Origin: Parietaria judaica
Taxonomy: Eukaryota; Streptophyta; Magnoliopsida; Rosales; Urticaceae
DNA: 64,000 nucleotides
Direction of reading: 5' to 3'
NCBI GenBank assembly: GCA_954871525.1
Contig: OX940871.1
Span: 24,278,586-24,342,585 of the forward strand
Below are positions 1-13,631 of this stretch, piece by piece; positions within the stretch are counted from its first letter, which is position 1; the number at the start of each line of letters is the position of its first letter. The position numbers and the translations under genes are program-made. Below the pieces are notes generated by a model. The model was given only the letters and a program-made list of their open reading frames with translations, did not search any database and was not told the origin of the DNA.

Positions 1-1271
1 AGTTTTATTATAATTTTAAAAATACTTACCATAAAATAAAGATTTAAAATATTTTATTAAATATTATGAAATATATATATATTTGATATAGTATTAATTT
101 TTAACTAATCAAAATATTTAGGATTTTATTCATGAAAAATATTAATTAATTTTAATATTATTTTATTAATGAATAAATAAATAATTTTACATTACTTTAC
201 GAACAGGCGTCTTGGAATTTTTATGAATAAATTAATTTGATAATTTAGTTAATTATTTAGTTAAAGATATATTGTTTTTAATTTAGTTAATTTATTATTT
301 TTAATTTACTTAATGACTTCAAATGTGACCCATTAAGATTAAGAGATTAATTAAGTGCAAACAAAGATAGCCTTAGATTTATTACATGCTTGAATTATGT
401 CACGATTTTGTGAGTTAATATCACATTAAAAAATAAAATAAAAGACTTTTGGTATATCTTAAAAAAGGCAAACAATTCATTAACTAACGATTTTTCGAGT
501 TAATGTCACATTTCTGTTTTTTCTTCATCAACTACCTATTTTATTACATATCAATTATCTATTTATTATTTGTAGATTTTTGGTATTTACTTTTACTACA
601 TATTCATCAACGATTTGTTCAACACTGCCAATGAATCGCGGAGTTATTATAAGCTTCAACATAATTTCCATTAACTTAATGCTTTTATCAATCTTTGTCA
701 TATATTTTATGTTAATTATTCAAGTAAAATCAAGTCCAATGTACAATTTTAATTGGAATAATACTAAACAAACGTTGGATATTATGTATGCATGTAATGA
801 AATTTAATTATCCGGACAAATAAAACCCAACCCAATTACAAATAAACATTATGGGTAGAGCTTTGTTGGGCTTTATATTCTCCTTATTGAACTCATTGGG
901 CTTTGGTCCGCGTACTCTTATTTATATCTCTCTATAAAACTCCATAAGTCAGATGATTCATGAAAAGTGATTCATGATTTTCAGTTTTCACACCTTTATT
1001 TTGTTTTACTTTTGGTGGTTAATCCATAGTTTTATTTTCATTCTAAGTGACTCTTTACTATTGATAAATTCACAATCATCTCTTTTACTGGTAAGTTGCA
1101 ACTGTCCAGTCACAAAATAACACATAAATATTCAGATTCTGATTTTTGAAAAAATGGAACTGGATTTTTTTCTTCTGATTGCGAAATAGTAAATCAAGAA
1201 TTAGGTATTCTGGCCTCACGAGCAAGGTATGTTCAAAAGCCCAACCTCTGTGAGGGCCCAAAATAAATAAA
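1..1271. other. AT-rich intergenic stretch without a supported gene
   Basis: Very AT-rich sequence with only short open frames (for example 580-807) that have no recognisable domain and low-complexity composition. I see no gene, RNA or clear element here. The last nine bases (1263-1271, ATAAATAAA) are the left target duplication of the foldback element that follows. Confidence 0.6.
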
Positions 1272-3063
1272 GGGATAATAGCGGCAAAAGTAGCCAAAGT
1301 TAAGCTAAGTGTGCAAATAAGTGGCCAACGCGATTTATTATCGGCATAAGTAGCCAAAGTTTACCAAATCGTGGACAGTACAAATTCCATCCATTTCATG
1401 CTAATACCGTTTGCCACGTCATTTCCACGAGCGCTGAGCTTTGGCCACTTATTTGCACAGTAGGCCTAACTTTGGCCACTTTTGTCGCTATTAACCCTTA
1501 AATTTTTTACCTTCCAAAGTATTTTTTAGGGTTTATCGAGATATTTTTTGTTAAGATTTGACTAAAATCTGATTTTCAGAAGAAATGATTCTATTTTTAA
1601 ACTTAGAACGATGAAAATCACTCTCAATTTTGAAAAAATTAAAATGTGCTATCGGTTTCACATCTAATTTTTATGATCACATGATTTGACATAAAACCTT
1701 TATATATTTAATTGTTAGGGACCATAAATTTTTTTCTAAGGAAATTGTACGAAATACTCATCCAGCCACAATTTTTTTTTTTAAAAAAAATACTCATTGT
1801 GTGTATTAAAATGTACCATGATGGGTACTTTAGTTTGTACAAAATAAGAATTTTGTTAATATTGTTGGCCTAACATTGTTAGTAAGAGCTAAGACTAAAA
1901 TCGAGACTTTGTAATATTATTTTATTAAGATTATTAATTTAATGAAATTTTATCGTACCATACTTTTATGGACTTAGTCATTTGAAATCACCACACATAA
2001 CTTACGGAGAAAGAAAATATCATATTTGTTAACTTTGCACAATATGTAGGGGTTACTAGTGATTAGTTTAGCCTTCCATGCTTGGAAGACTTCCACTCTG
2101 TTTGGTTCACGAAGGCACGGGATAGTCAGTACTGAGAGATTTTTGAGGTTCTCGGCCAAGTACGAATTACTAGGTCATGATTTTGGGGCGAAACAGAAAA
2201 AAGAAAAAGAAAACCACCATACGGAACATGAAGGTATTAATCACTTTCAATAATCTCAAAAACCATATCAAATCATTGTTGCTACTGCTATATATATATA
2301 TATTTATTTATTTTTTCCTGAAACTCTGGTATCTGGGTGTGCCAAACTATTAACCACGAGGCCTTAACATTATAGACTAAAAGACTATTTCGTACTGCAA
2401 AGTTTCATTACATTAATCTCAATAAAATAATTTACAAAGTCTCGATTTAGTCCCGGCTCTAACTAACAATGTTATGCCAACATTATCAACAAAACTCTCA
2501 TTTTGTAGAAATTTTTTAAAACACTGTCCATTTTGGTACATTATACATATAATGAGTAATTTTTTCAAAACAAAAACATTGTGGCTAAATGGGTATTTAC
2601 TTAAAAAAAAATGATCCCTAACAATCACATATGTAGAGGTTTTATGTCAAATCATATGATCATAAATTACATGTGAAACCGATAGCACATTTTAATGTTT
2701 TCAGAATTGAGAGTGATTTTCATCGTTCTAAATTTAAAATACGGAATTACTTGTTTCAGAAATCATATTTTAGTCAAATAATTAAAAAAATATCAAGATA
2801 AACCCTAAAAAAATACTTTGGAACGTAAAAAAATTAAGGAGTAATGGCGGCAAAAGAGGCCAAAGTTAGGCCTACTGTGCAAATAAGTGGCCAAAGCTCA
2901 GCGCTCGTGGAAATGACGTGGCAAACGGCGTTGGCATGAAATGGATGAAATTTGTACTGTCCACGGTGTGGTAAACTTTGGCTACTTTTGCCGATATCAA
3001 ATCACTTTGGCCATTTATTTGCACGCTTAGCCTAACTTTTGCTACTTTTGCCGCTATTATCCC
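1272..3063. mobile_element. Foldback Mutator-like element (MULE), 1.8 kb, with 9-bp target duplication
   Basis: Seen: the element opens with GGGATAATAGCGGCAAAAG and closes with the inverted counterpart ending GCCGCTATTATCCC. The arms, roughly 1272-1970 and 2390-3063, are diverged inverted copies of each other along their length. Shared inverted blocks include the GCCACGTCATTTCCACGAG segment, the block around ATCGGTTTCACAT and the block around CGAGACTTTGTAA. Direct repeats ATAAATAAA flank it at 1263-1271 and 3064-3072. Known: 9-bp duplications and long inverted arms are typical of Mutator-superfamily elements. The centre, about 2050-2250, is unpaired and less AT-rich. It could be captured host sequence, but I cannot identify it. 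No transposase is visible, so the element is non-autonomous. The TSD lies in simple ATAA repeats, which weakens that single piece of evidence. Confidence 0.75.
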
Positions 3064-3628
3064 ATAAATAAATAAATAAAGCTTCTTTATAAATGATCGA
3101 AACATAGGCCATATTGCAGAACTGAAAATAAAACTTTAAGAACCCTCGAACTCAGTACTCAGACTTAAAAAAAAAATACTGTAAACTACTCAATTTATAA
3201 TTAGTATGCCAATATATTTTTAATATTTTTTTACGTTAATAGTACCAAGACCTACAAAACAATGCCAATGTTCAATTTTCAGTTTTGTCCATGTCGATCT
3301 TACATCTATTAACCTAGAGACACGCGTAAGTCACAAGTTTTATATAACTATTAAATAATTTATATTTTAGAGTTTAATTGTTGTAACCATCGTGTAGTAT
3401 AATTTAATGAATTATGAACGAAATTGAACTTAGGTACTATTTTATGGCCTTTCGGTAATATTGTTATTTAAAAAAAAAAACAGAAACTTGTAAATAATTG
3501 GATAGCTTATATTTGTTCTTGATAAATCTCACCCACTTGCATTAAATCGTCCTAGTATTTATATATATGTTCAATCAAGATCTCTTTATTTTTTTTTACT
3601 GACCTTCTTCTAAATACACACACACATT

Positions 3629-3664
<36 letters not shown>

Positions 3665-6289
3665 TAAAAAATAAGCTCTCTTGCAATTAATCATGGACGT
3701 GTTTGAAGTCTGTTAATAAATTATATATTATTGCTATTCCATTCTTGTGCATTTGTGTTAGTTTTGCTTAGTTACTTCTAATTAAACATACACAATTTCC
3801 CACATTTTAATTTCCAGAAAAATAATATTCAACATATTTGAGAACAAAACGCATAATACACGATCAAGAGTAAATTATACAAAATCAAAATATTATATTA
3901 GCAGATATTACGAGTCCATATAGGTAGAACGTGGTTAATATATTTTGCATCAACCAAAATATTGATTTTTTACATTATTTATGAATATGAATGATAAAAT
4001 AACATTTAGAAATAAAGATTTGGCTTGTCTCTCGTGCAACCCACATGCTCTATTTTTATATATTTATCGCTCTAGTTTTTTATTTATTTATTTATTTTAA
4101 TACACGCATATTAAGAAAGTAGTACCACAAATTTATTATTATAATTATTTTTCTTTTGTGAAAAGCTTGTACAATCGGTAATGTGTGTCACATAGTTTAG
4201 AATATTGTGCCGTGTCAAATTAGGACCACAAGGGAAATACATTAGTTAAATAGTGAGAGAGACGTGTTTTTTTTTAATTTATTTATTTGCACAAGAAATG
4301 TGAGACATTAAGTGTGAGAGAGACATGTTTATCACAACATATATATAATATATAAAGTATGATTATGCGTACATTTGACATATGCATATATGTATTACTT
4401 TATCTGTAATGATTCCCCACAAGAAAGAGAATATAGACATGTGCATCTGAATATTATGTATATATTTGTTGAAGAAACATTAATTAATTAAATTTTAGGT
4501 ATGATATCAAGTGCTCGTGTTGACAAGTTAGAATTTACATAATTGGCACTGTATCCAATTTAATTTCCTAATGACTATAGATTTATGGTAAAAATTGAGA
4601 TGTCGTATGTCTTTTAAGGAATATTATCTGAAAAAAAAAAAGAAGCTGTTTTAAGTTAAACTGATTTCAATCATAAATAATGTGCAATATAGTTATTGAT
4701 AAGTAAATAGTGTCACAAATACTCGACTAGTGTTTAATTGAGACCACGTAGATTTAATTATTATTATATTTTAATAGTATATATACTTAAGTTTAACTTT
4801 GTTTTGACTTTCATGTACGTAAGTTCGATTTTATTCGATCTCAATTCATTCCAACTACTTTTCACCATTTTCGTCGGATTCTCTAGCCTTGCCGTTATTG
4901 CCGTCACCCATGATGGCTCAACCTGATGGATGCGTCGAAGGACGAGGTCGATAAATTTAGAGTTTTTGAATTTTGGAGAGAACAAATTATTCGAAGAAAA
5001 AATAAAGACGAATGACTTGACCAATAAAGTTGATCTTAAATATATATGTCGCTAATTTTTTAATTTCATCTTTATTTTATTTTTTGTCTTGCCACCACAA
5101 TTGAATTTGAATACAACATGGATACATATCATCAATTAATCTTAGATGATAGTATAATAGACCCATAATAACTTCTTTTTTTACCTTTCTAATGGCTCCT
5201 AAATAAAACTTTAATTAAACTATAGATATTAGGTATCGTTTTCTAAGTTTTATTTTTTATTTCAGAAAAATTACTTTTACTATTTTTTTTTTTAAACGCG
5301 ATCGGTTAGATTTTATGTTCCATTTTTAAAAAAATAGAAAGAAAGAGTAAATATTACGATAACTACAAATTAGATAAATGAGAAATCATAAAAATATAAA
5401 TTGTGAAGATAATGATGGGTCCTCTTTTGATAGATGCTTATTTATGAGAGTAAAAAATACACATAATATGTAATTTTTAAAAAAAATGACACAAAGTGAG
5501 CATTTTATTCATTAACTCTAATATAAACGCAAATAGATACTTAGAATTTATTTCTAAAATATATATACGAATAAAAGTTTGAGGCAAAAAAGAAAATGTT
5601 TTGCATGTGAACTGTGATTTTTTTTAAAAGAACATGTGAATTGTGATCTCTTAAAGTGCAAATGTCAAATAAGGTAATTACTACAAATAATTTGACCAAA
5701 TTAATCATTATTGTATTTAATTATAAAAAATATTATTTAATTACAGTCTCCGGTTGCACATGCGTGTAATCGACCCCTTCCACATGCTTGTAGTTTGCAA
5801 TTTTGCATGAACAACAGGGATATCAATGGTAAACATGTTAATATATATTATAAAATATAATTTATGTTTTCAATTTTTTTAATGATATAATTCTTTTTTT
5901 TGCATAGTAATTAACTCTTTTTTCAAACTTTTCTTTTTTCAAACCTTTTCATCGTGAAATTTTATGTATTGACGTATAATTTGTTTACGCTTTCATCCCT
6001 CTTGATCACATATTTTATGCATTTTTAACATGTTATAAGTATTTAATTTTGATCATTTATTATCACTACCATATTTTTAATTAGTGATGATAAATTATGA
6101 ACAATAATAATGGTTATTGAAAATACGTAGAAACAAATGAAGGAAAAACATAAATAAAATAAGTCTTCTCTTTACAATTTTATTGTCACTAGTTAACGTG
6201 CAAAAATAATTAGTAAAAAATTATGTTATTCAAAATTTATATCACTAAAAATAAAAAGAATATAAGTTATTTTTTGTAATATACTATTA

Positions 6290-6420
6290 TTTTTATCCCA
6301 AATATTTCTAGACAATATTTTAACTATATCTATAATCACTTATTATATCACTAGCTTTTTATCCCAAATATTTCCAAACAATATTTTAACTATATCTATA
6401 ATCATTTATTATATTACTAG
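6290..6420. repeat. Tandem duplication, two copies of about 65 bp
   Basis: The block beginning TTTTTATCCCAAATATTTC near 6290 is repeated almost unchanged from about 6355 and ends ACTAGC in both copies. There are only a few substitutions between copies, which suggests a fairly recent local duplication in non-coding DNA. Confidence 0.75.
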
Positions 6421-8755
6421 CTATTTCTCTAACTCAATATTCAAAACAAATCAAAACTATCCACTTTAATATATAAATATATTAAATCGGAGTTTTGTAG
6501 ATATGCTAACTTAACCGATTATTTTTTTATTTTTTATTTGTCATTTTGGACAGTGACGCAAGCAGTGACATCGCTCTAATTTTCTGAAATATAATAATAT
6601 GCTTAGATACTTTTTTTTTTTAACAACTGCTTTCATTCTTATCATTTTTTTTCTTTATTAATCGATGATCGATCACATGTAAATATATAAATACACAATT
6701 ATTTGCCACATAAGAGCTCAAAGTTCATCAAATTTGGGTATAAAAGACTCTATTTTTTGCGGCATAAATACTTAAATTTTTCATAAAACGTTACTTGTTT
6801 GTCGAGTGAAGTCGAGTGAAGTCTAGCCTAGCCGATTAAGAATCTCATCATTCATAACGATCTACGAAACAACTATAATCTAATACGAGAAATACATTGC
6901 ACTTTCGACAAATAGATGAGGAAGAAACCTTCATTAACAACTGTATATAAAACCATAGTAACTTAAATGGAGTCTATCTTCTCAAATCGAAAGATATCAT
7001 TTTTTTTATCACATAAGACATAAGACTTGAAAATACACCAATAAAAACATCTCGCCTAGACAAAAACCGCATCCACATCTAAAAAAATAATGCAGCTCCT
7101 CGATAGTATAAATCGAAAGCACAAAAGACGTAGTAAAAACCGAAACAAATTCACCATATTATCGATAATACCACAAAGTGCATGCGCGCATAATCTCCCA
7201 ACGAAAAATTGTGATCGTAGATAAAATTGACAAAATTAAAATTAGACACCCATTAATTAATTTCGCCCGTACTTCAATCCATGAATCATGTGTTGATTTA
7301 ATGCAACTTGCAAGCACTCAACCGTATCCTTTAACGATTAGCATGTTGCACTACTATACTAAATTATTATTATTATTATTGTAATACAATTGCTTAAATT
7401 TATTCAAAACTTGTGGAAACAAACACTCTAATTATAAACAAATAACTACAACAACTTGCAACGTTATATAAACGAAAACGACATCGAATATCATCAGGCT
7501 ATAGATTTAGCAAAGTGTCTACTTCATGCTTAGTAATAATATGTATGTTTAGCTCATATTTTATTGCTTTAAGCGATTTGAATGTATACATACGTGTGGT
7601 GTGACTCATTGCCATTATTATTACCATATAATATAAACTATGGAGTAGTCGATGTCAATCTAAGTCACTGTGGTGGATTAAACCAATCTTATCTTATCTA
7701 ATTTATTTTATTAAGGAATCGTGAATCTTGTAGATAAGCTAAACTTGTCTCCTATTTACACCCCAAACAAAGATATTTGATTAATGTGTGAAATTAGCCC
7801 ATGTGAGCTTTTATATTTCCTCCTTTTTTGTTAACCATGAATACGACATTTTTTTTTTTAAAAATTCTATAGAAAACTAATAAACATAAAAATATATATG
7901 CATTGTTCAAAGGCCACAAATCGTCCGCAAGTCCAATAGGATATACTGATAAATAATTAGTAAGAATTTTGAATCAATAGGTAACGTGTAAAATTAGAAG
8001 TGTATTAATAAGATTTTCGTAAAAAAAAATATTACTAAAAAATTAAAAATAATGTATAAATTTTAAGGAAAAAAAGAAGAAGGAAAATTCTTATCAAGAT
8101 GGAGTTTTAAAATTTTCAAATATTATACGAGAGTTTTTCAAAAATTAAAGGCCAAAAGATGCTTTCAGAACGATTCTTATAATAACAAAAGTGAATTACC
8201 ACAAATTACCGGCATTCGTTTAAAAGAAAATTACCGCAAGTATATCATGAAAATATTGAACTTTTTAGAATCTTGTGGATGTAAGACTATGTTAAGTTAA
8301 TAATTGAAGGAGAGACTAAAAATAATAAATCATGTTACTTAAACACCTTAATGCTGTCATTAAAAAAAAAAAAAAAACTAAAAGCCATACTCCAGTGATA
8401 TTTATTTTATTTTCTAAATCTGACTTTTGTGCATTGCAACTTAAATATTTCTCTCACTATTGATCAACGACTATTGGTGGCCTATTTTATTTATTTTCTC
8501 TGGTCATTTCGATAATGAGTGGGTGTGTCATAATTTATTAATAAGTAACATATAGATTAAACTAGTTTTAATCAAATTGCTAACATAATTAATACAAGCA
8601 ATTATTGATCAGAAAATGAAAGGAATAAAGAACAATTTTAACTACTATGCTGTATGAATTTTTTTTAGGGTTTTATTTTAGAATTATTTTTCGTTCTAAG
8701 AGTTAGGCCTTAATTGTACTTTTGATTTTTTAGGGTTTTATAACTTAGGCCTTGA

Positions 8756-8980
8756 TTGAATCTAATGTTCAATATTGTTTTGTTGTTGTTTTTTCTTCTG
8801 ATGTCGTCCCATAAGTTCCGCACTAACCAGAACAAGCCCGTGCCCGACTCTCAAAACTATTCGGCCGTAGTTTCAGTCGCACGGTTTATGGAACGCATCC
8901 CACAAGACTATCCGCTCCGTTACGTCCTTTCCATACCACATACCACGGCTAACTGCACGCTGCTACTTGTTAGGCATTAA
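8756..8980 (+). CDS. Possible small secreted protein or gene fragment (74 aa), unrecognised
   Basis: An open frame of 74 codons starts at TTG (8756); the first ATG is at 8765. It begins with a strongly hydrophobic stretch (FNIVLLLFFLLM) that resembles a signal peptide, followed by a polar segment with a mixed amino-acid composition. The DNA from about 8800 to 8975 is clearly GC-richer than the spacer on both sides, as expected of coding or recently inserted sequence. I recognise no family. It may be a small secreted peptide, a piece of a pseudogene or part of an old transposon. Nothing in the sequence proves expression. Confidence 0.2.
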   Translation: MNLMFNIVLLLFFLLMSSHKFRTNQNKPVPDSQNYSAVVSVARFMERIPQDYPLRYVLSIPHTTANCTLLLVRH

Positions 8981-11278
8981 ACAAGTATATTGGACCATTG
9001 TAAAAGATTGTGATTTCTATAGTTAATAAGGATTATACTTATTATGATAATATTTCTTAAAATTAATGTTCTTCCATAATTCATAATGTAATGCAATTAT
9101 ATTTCGACATCACACCAGAGTTAATGTGAGGATGAATAAATGAATGCAATAAATGAACTAAGTGGAGTTCCTTAATTGTAGGGTATCGTTTTCGACCCCA
9201 ACATATTGCTAACTTTGTCAAACATTTGGTATTTATTCCTCTATTAACTCTTTTAACTAATCTATTCCTCTTCGAAAACAATGTGCTTGGCTCCAAAACT
9301 GACTACTGAGTATATTAAATTACTGATAATTGTTTCTCGATTTTTCTCTGTTTTATCTCAGAAAAAATTGTCAGTTATCAGTTATTTATCACAACTCAAA
9401 GACACGTGTCACTATTCGATTGTGCCGGCACACATGAATACGACATAATAATTTTATAACACATATTCACACCTATTTATTTAATAAAAGAAGTTTCACC
9501 TGAATAAAGACAATTAAATGTAATTATGCTAAAGTTAAAACCAAATTGGATTAATTAAAACCTCACGAATTTTATTAAGATCCATCAGTAAAAAAAAAAA
9601 CATTTAATTTGCTATTTAACACTCAATGAAAAAGAAAAGGAAAAAAAAGATGCAAAACACATTATTCGAGTATTAAATCAATTAGTGATTGAGTATTTAA
9701 TAAGTTTATAAGTTATAATTAAAATAAGAATAAGAAAGTCATCTGAATCTCCACATCTTATTATATGTTAAAATTATTAATAATAATAATATAATATGTC
9801 GCTATCCTACGTCATAACTCATAATTAACAATTCTTTTGTATAGTTTAATTAAGAGATAAAATAGAAAACTAGTGGTGCTCTTGCATTTTCTATAATTTT
9901 TTTATTTTATATATTTTCTTGTAGTTTGCAAATTGCAATATTTTATTTAATCGTTTTCATCGTGGAAAGAGCCAACTCAAGTAGCTGAGCACACACACTA
10001 GAGAACAAAGGCGATAAAAATGAAAACATTATTTTTAATAATAATTAAATAAATATAAATATAAATAGAACGTGCATTATCACGTGTTAGGCTTAGGCCC
10101 ACCATCGCTTTCGTCCTTGAAAGAGCAACCCGGCTTCGGTGACGCACGTGGTTCACGACCGGCTACTCCCGGTCGTCCATCGCCATAACTACTCTTCTTT
10201 CTTTTATCAAGTTTATATACAATAATGGTCCTTAAATTTAACATGTTTTGTTATTTATTTATTTGGCAAACAATTTTATTCTTTATGAAATTTTAATTGA
10301 AAGCTCTGAACTTGACAATCCTACTGAAATATTCTTTCAAAAAAAAAAAAAAAAACCTAATGAAATATAACCTAAAAGTAAAAACTATATCCTAAAATAA
10401 TCATAAAATTCCATAAAATTATAATAAATTTGAGTATCTAAAGTCTAAAAACAATTTTTTTACCGGCATTCGACCAAGCTTGTAAAGAGATACAATTTTT
10501 ATTTTTATTTTTTTCACTGTGCATTTTAACTATATTAATAACTTTATTTGACTTTGACTTTTTTGTACTTATGTTGCCAATCTCTTTTACTATATAACAT
10601 ATTCAATCAGAGGTTAATTTGGTAAGTTTAGTTTAATATTTTTCTCTCTACTTATGGCACGTTATTTTTTGTTTTATGTACTCTTCGTGTGTATGTGTAT
10701 GTGTTTTTTTTTTCATGAATTATCATTAATTTTAATACAGTTTTTTGGTGTAACATAACATGATATACTAGGGTCAAATCTATATATATATAAAAGGAAA
10801 ATCTCACTAGATGACATGGCATGCTACAAATCAAGCAATCCTCATTCTCTATTTTCTCATATTTTAGATTTTATTTTCATGAAAAAAATACTTCATCATC
10901 AATGAATCACTCACATTCATTCAAAATTGATTCATTATTTAATAGATACGCATTAAACTAAATGTATTTATAAATAAATGCATGCATTATACACTAACAT
11001 AATTTTTTTTTGAAAGAATACACTAACATAATTAAAATGTTACATATAGATTTGGTACATATGACATTATATAGTGAGATTCAAGGAATTGAGATATTCT
11101 TTTTCTAAAAAAATTGCATGCATTATACACTAACATAATCTAAACGTTACATATATAGATTTGGCACGCATGATATTATATAGTTCAAGGATGGTTTTTT
11201 AGTGATGACATGACATAATACAATGTAAGCTTTTCTCATTTTCTTATTTTTCACAATTTTCTATTTCTTTTATTTAAA

Positions 11279-11574
11279 AACAAAGCCTTCGTGTTAGTTG
11301 TTAGGGTAAAACAAAAGAAACTTGATACTTTGATATCATGTAACATGTATGGAATTAATTGAAAGAAATAAAAATTAATGACCATAACTAATTGTCGATG
11401 ACGTATAGAAACTTTTTCATATTCTCAACAAAGCCTTCGTGTTAGTTGTTAGGGTAAAACAAAAGAAACTTGATACTTTGATATCATGTAACATGTATGG
11501 AATTAATTGAAAGAAATAAAAATTAATGACCATAACTAATTGTCGATGACGTATAGAAACTTTTTCATATTCTC
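11279..11574. repeat. Near-perfect 148-bp tandem duplication inside the Helitron
   Basis: Bases 11279-11426 are repeated at 11427-11574, starting AACAAAGCCTTCGTG and ending CATATTCTC in both. I saw no difference between the copies by eye. A diverged duplication also lies at about 10980-11190, marked by the repeated phrase GCATTATACACTAACATAAT. Confidence 0.9.
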
Positions 11575-13631
11575 CATAGTTAATGTATTTGATTCTTTGT
11601 AGTATTTATTTTAATGGTTTAAAAAATAACAGTAGAGAAGAATCTCAAACGGTGCAGCAAGAATATCAAACCCGAATTATCATATGGAGAGAGTAATCTT
11701 CATATTATATTATTCGCAATTCATGCAATCAAAGAGAGATAAGGCAAGGAAGATCGACAACCACGTGATTCATCAAGGTGGAGATCATCGTCGGTATCGC
11801 AACACTCCGCGGCAACGGTCATATGAGCTCTGAGCAATGGACCAACCTACGACATCTTAATTGCACATTTCAACTCCGGCATTACGACACAATATAACCA
11901 GCTGTAATTTCTCAAAATTGAAGGTGTCACTGAACCTCTATGTGTAGTACGCTCTATTTTATATCATTCAACCGTGATGACATCGATATCTAAGTATTAT
12001 TATTTTTTTCAAAGTTATGCGTATAATTTCTAATAATTTTTTAAAACTTTTGTACTTCTCAGGTTATGTTAAATTGAAAATGTGCCACTTTCTCCCAAGA
12101 CCGCAAGTTCATGATTTAATTTTCTTTTTTTCCTTTTTTTTGTGGTTGGTTTAATATTTTCTCATGAAGTAGTAAGTTTGTAGTGTGTATTTTCCTTTTT
12201 TTAATTTACTGTTTTCTTGTAGTCTTACAAAGATTTCAATTATATTTAGGAAATATGATTTTTTTTTCTTTTTAACATTTTCAACACGTAATTTTATATT
12301 TATTTTATACTTTACATGACTCTTTTTTTTTTTTCCTTTTTCCTTTTTCGTTTTTTGTTCATTTGAAATTATATTTAGGAGATGTGCATCCAAATTTTAG
12401 ACTTTTTATTCTAAGAGAAAAATATTTTAAAAGATACCTCACTGATTATTAGAAAAAAAATTATATATGTGAAAATTTGATTTACATGATATGGATATAT
12501 AATATATACCAATTCTCTATAGAAATATAGAGAAGTATAAATTGGGATCTATCTAAAGGAGCGGTTATTCTCGATTACAATTTTGTAAGCACAAATGTAA
12601 TCCAGTTTTCTTTTTCAGATAAACATATTATGTTTATCATTTTCTTTTCTATTCACAGATGTGTAGCACTTCTTCTTCGTCTCTACTACGCCACGTTATT
12701 GTGAATTTATGATAGAGTTATCTAATGTAAGTTCATTAAACGGTGAATTGTTTCTTATATATTTTTTTTTATATGTATTCATTTTAGTGTGTGAATGAAG
12801 GTTTATATGTATATATATTCATTTTAGTGGGTTTTTTTTATTTATTATTGACGGATATTCACTTAATATACTATTCCTCCCATTTTCTAATATACTATAT
12901 CATTATCTTTTTCTACTTATGTTTTCCTTTGTTCTCTCTTAGATCCCAATGCATAGGTGGATGAACAATTATGATGAATGATTCTTCATAAAATTATTCA
13001 GCAAATCGAGGTTATTTTTCTTTTCTCTACTCTTCCATTTGATACAGTTTATTTTTCTATATATGTAAGTGCAAATTGCTATATTTATGCATGCATACAA
13101 ATTCTTAGTATCATGTAGATTTTCTTTAACTCAATCATAATTATTCAATCCTACTTTTCATTTTCTTTTATACAATTTTAATGTAATTATATTTAACTTT
13201 TTCACGTTCAAATATATTTAAAGTTTTTTTTTGGTAGTCTACTTTTAATACTTTACACGTTTTAAGAATTTTTTTGGTATTTTTTTAACATTATAGATCA
13301 AAGGACTACAGCATTTAGTTTTTATATAAATTTCTATTCATATTTTTATCTTTTTTTAATATATTTGGGTTCATTTATTTACAGGTTGCAAATTATATTG
13401 GAGGGTTACTTACATTAAATGCATGCAAATATTATTAGTTCACTTTTAAGGACATATTATATATATATATATATAATAGTAACATGATTTAAGAGTAATT
13501 GTTTTGCTTCATATTATATTTAATATGTAGTACCTGTAAAAATAAATATAACTTTCAAATTTTATAAATTTTCACGAAATTGTCTTTACTTGCAATTCCC
13601 AATTCCCAATGTCCGTAAATTTATATCTCTA

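Larger units (their letters stand above)
3073..10778. other. AT-rich intergenic stretch; no gene supported
   Basis: About 7.7 kb of AT-rich sequence with homopolymer runs, a TA microsatellite near 3637-3660 and many stop codons in all frames. A 65-bp tandem duplication (6290-6420), a short GC-richer frame (8756-8980) and a GC-richer patch around 10080-10190 stand out. Near 5430-5520 there is a short sequence related to a degenerate repeat also found at 1738-1830 and 19508-19640. I see no gene with splice structure or a known domain. Confidence 0.5.

Noticed and set aside
4738..5024. Overlapping short frames on both strands
   Set aside because: AT-rich, hydrophobic or basic translation without a domain, and no promoter or splice support.
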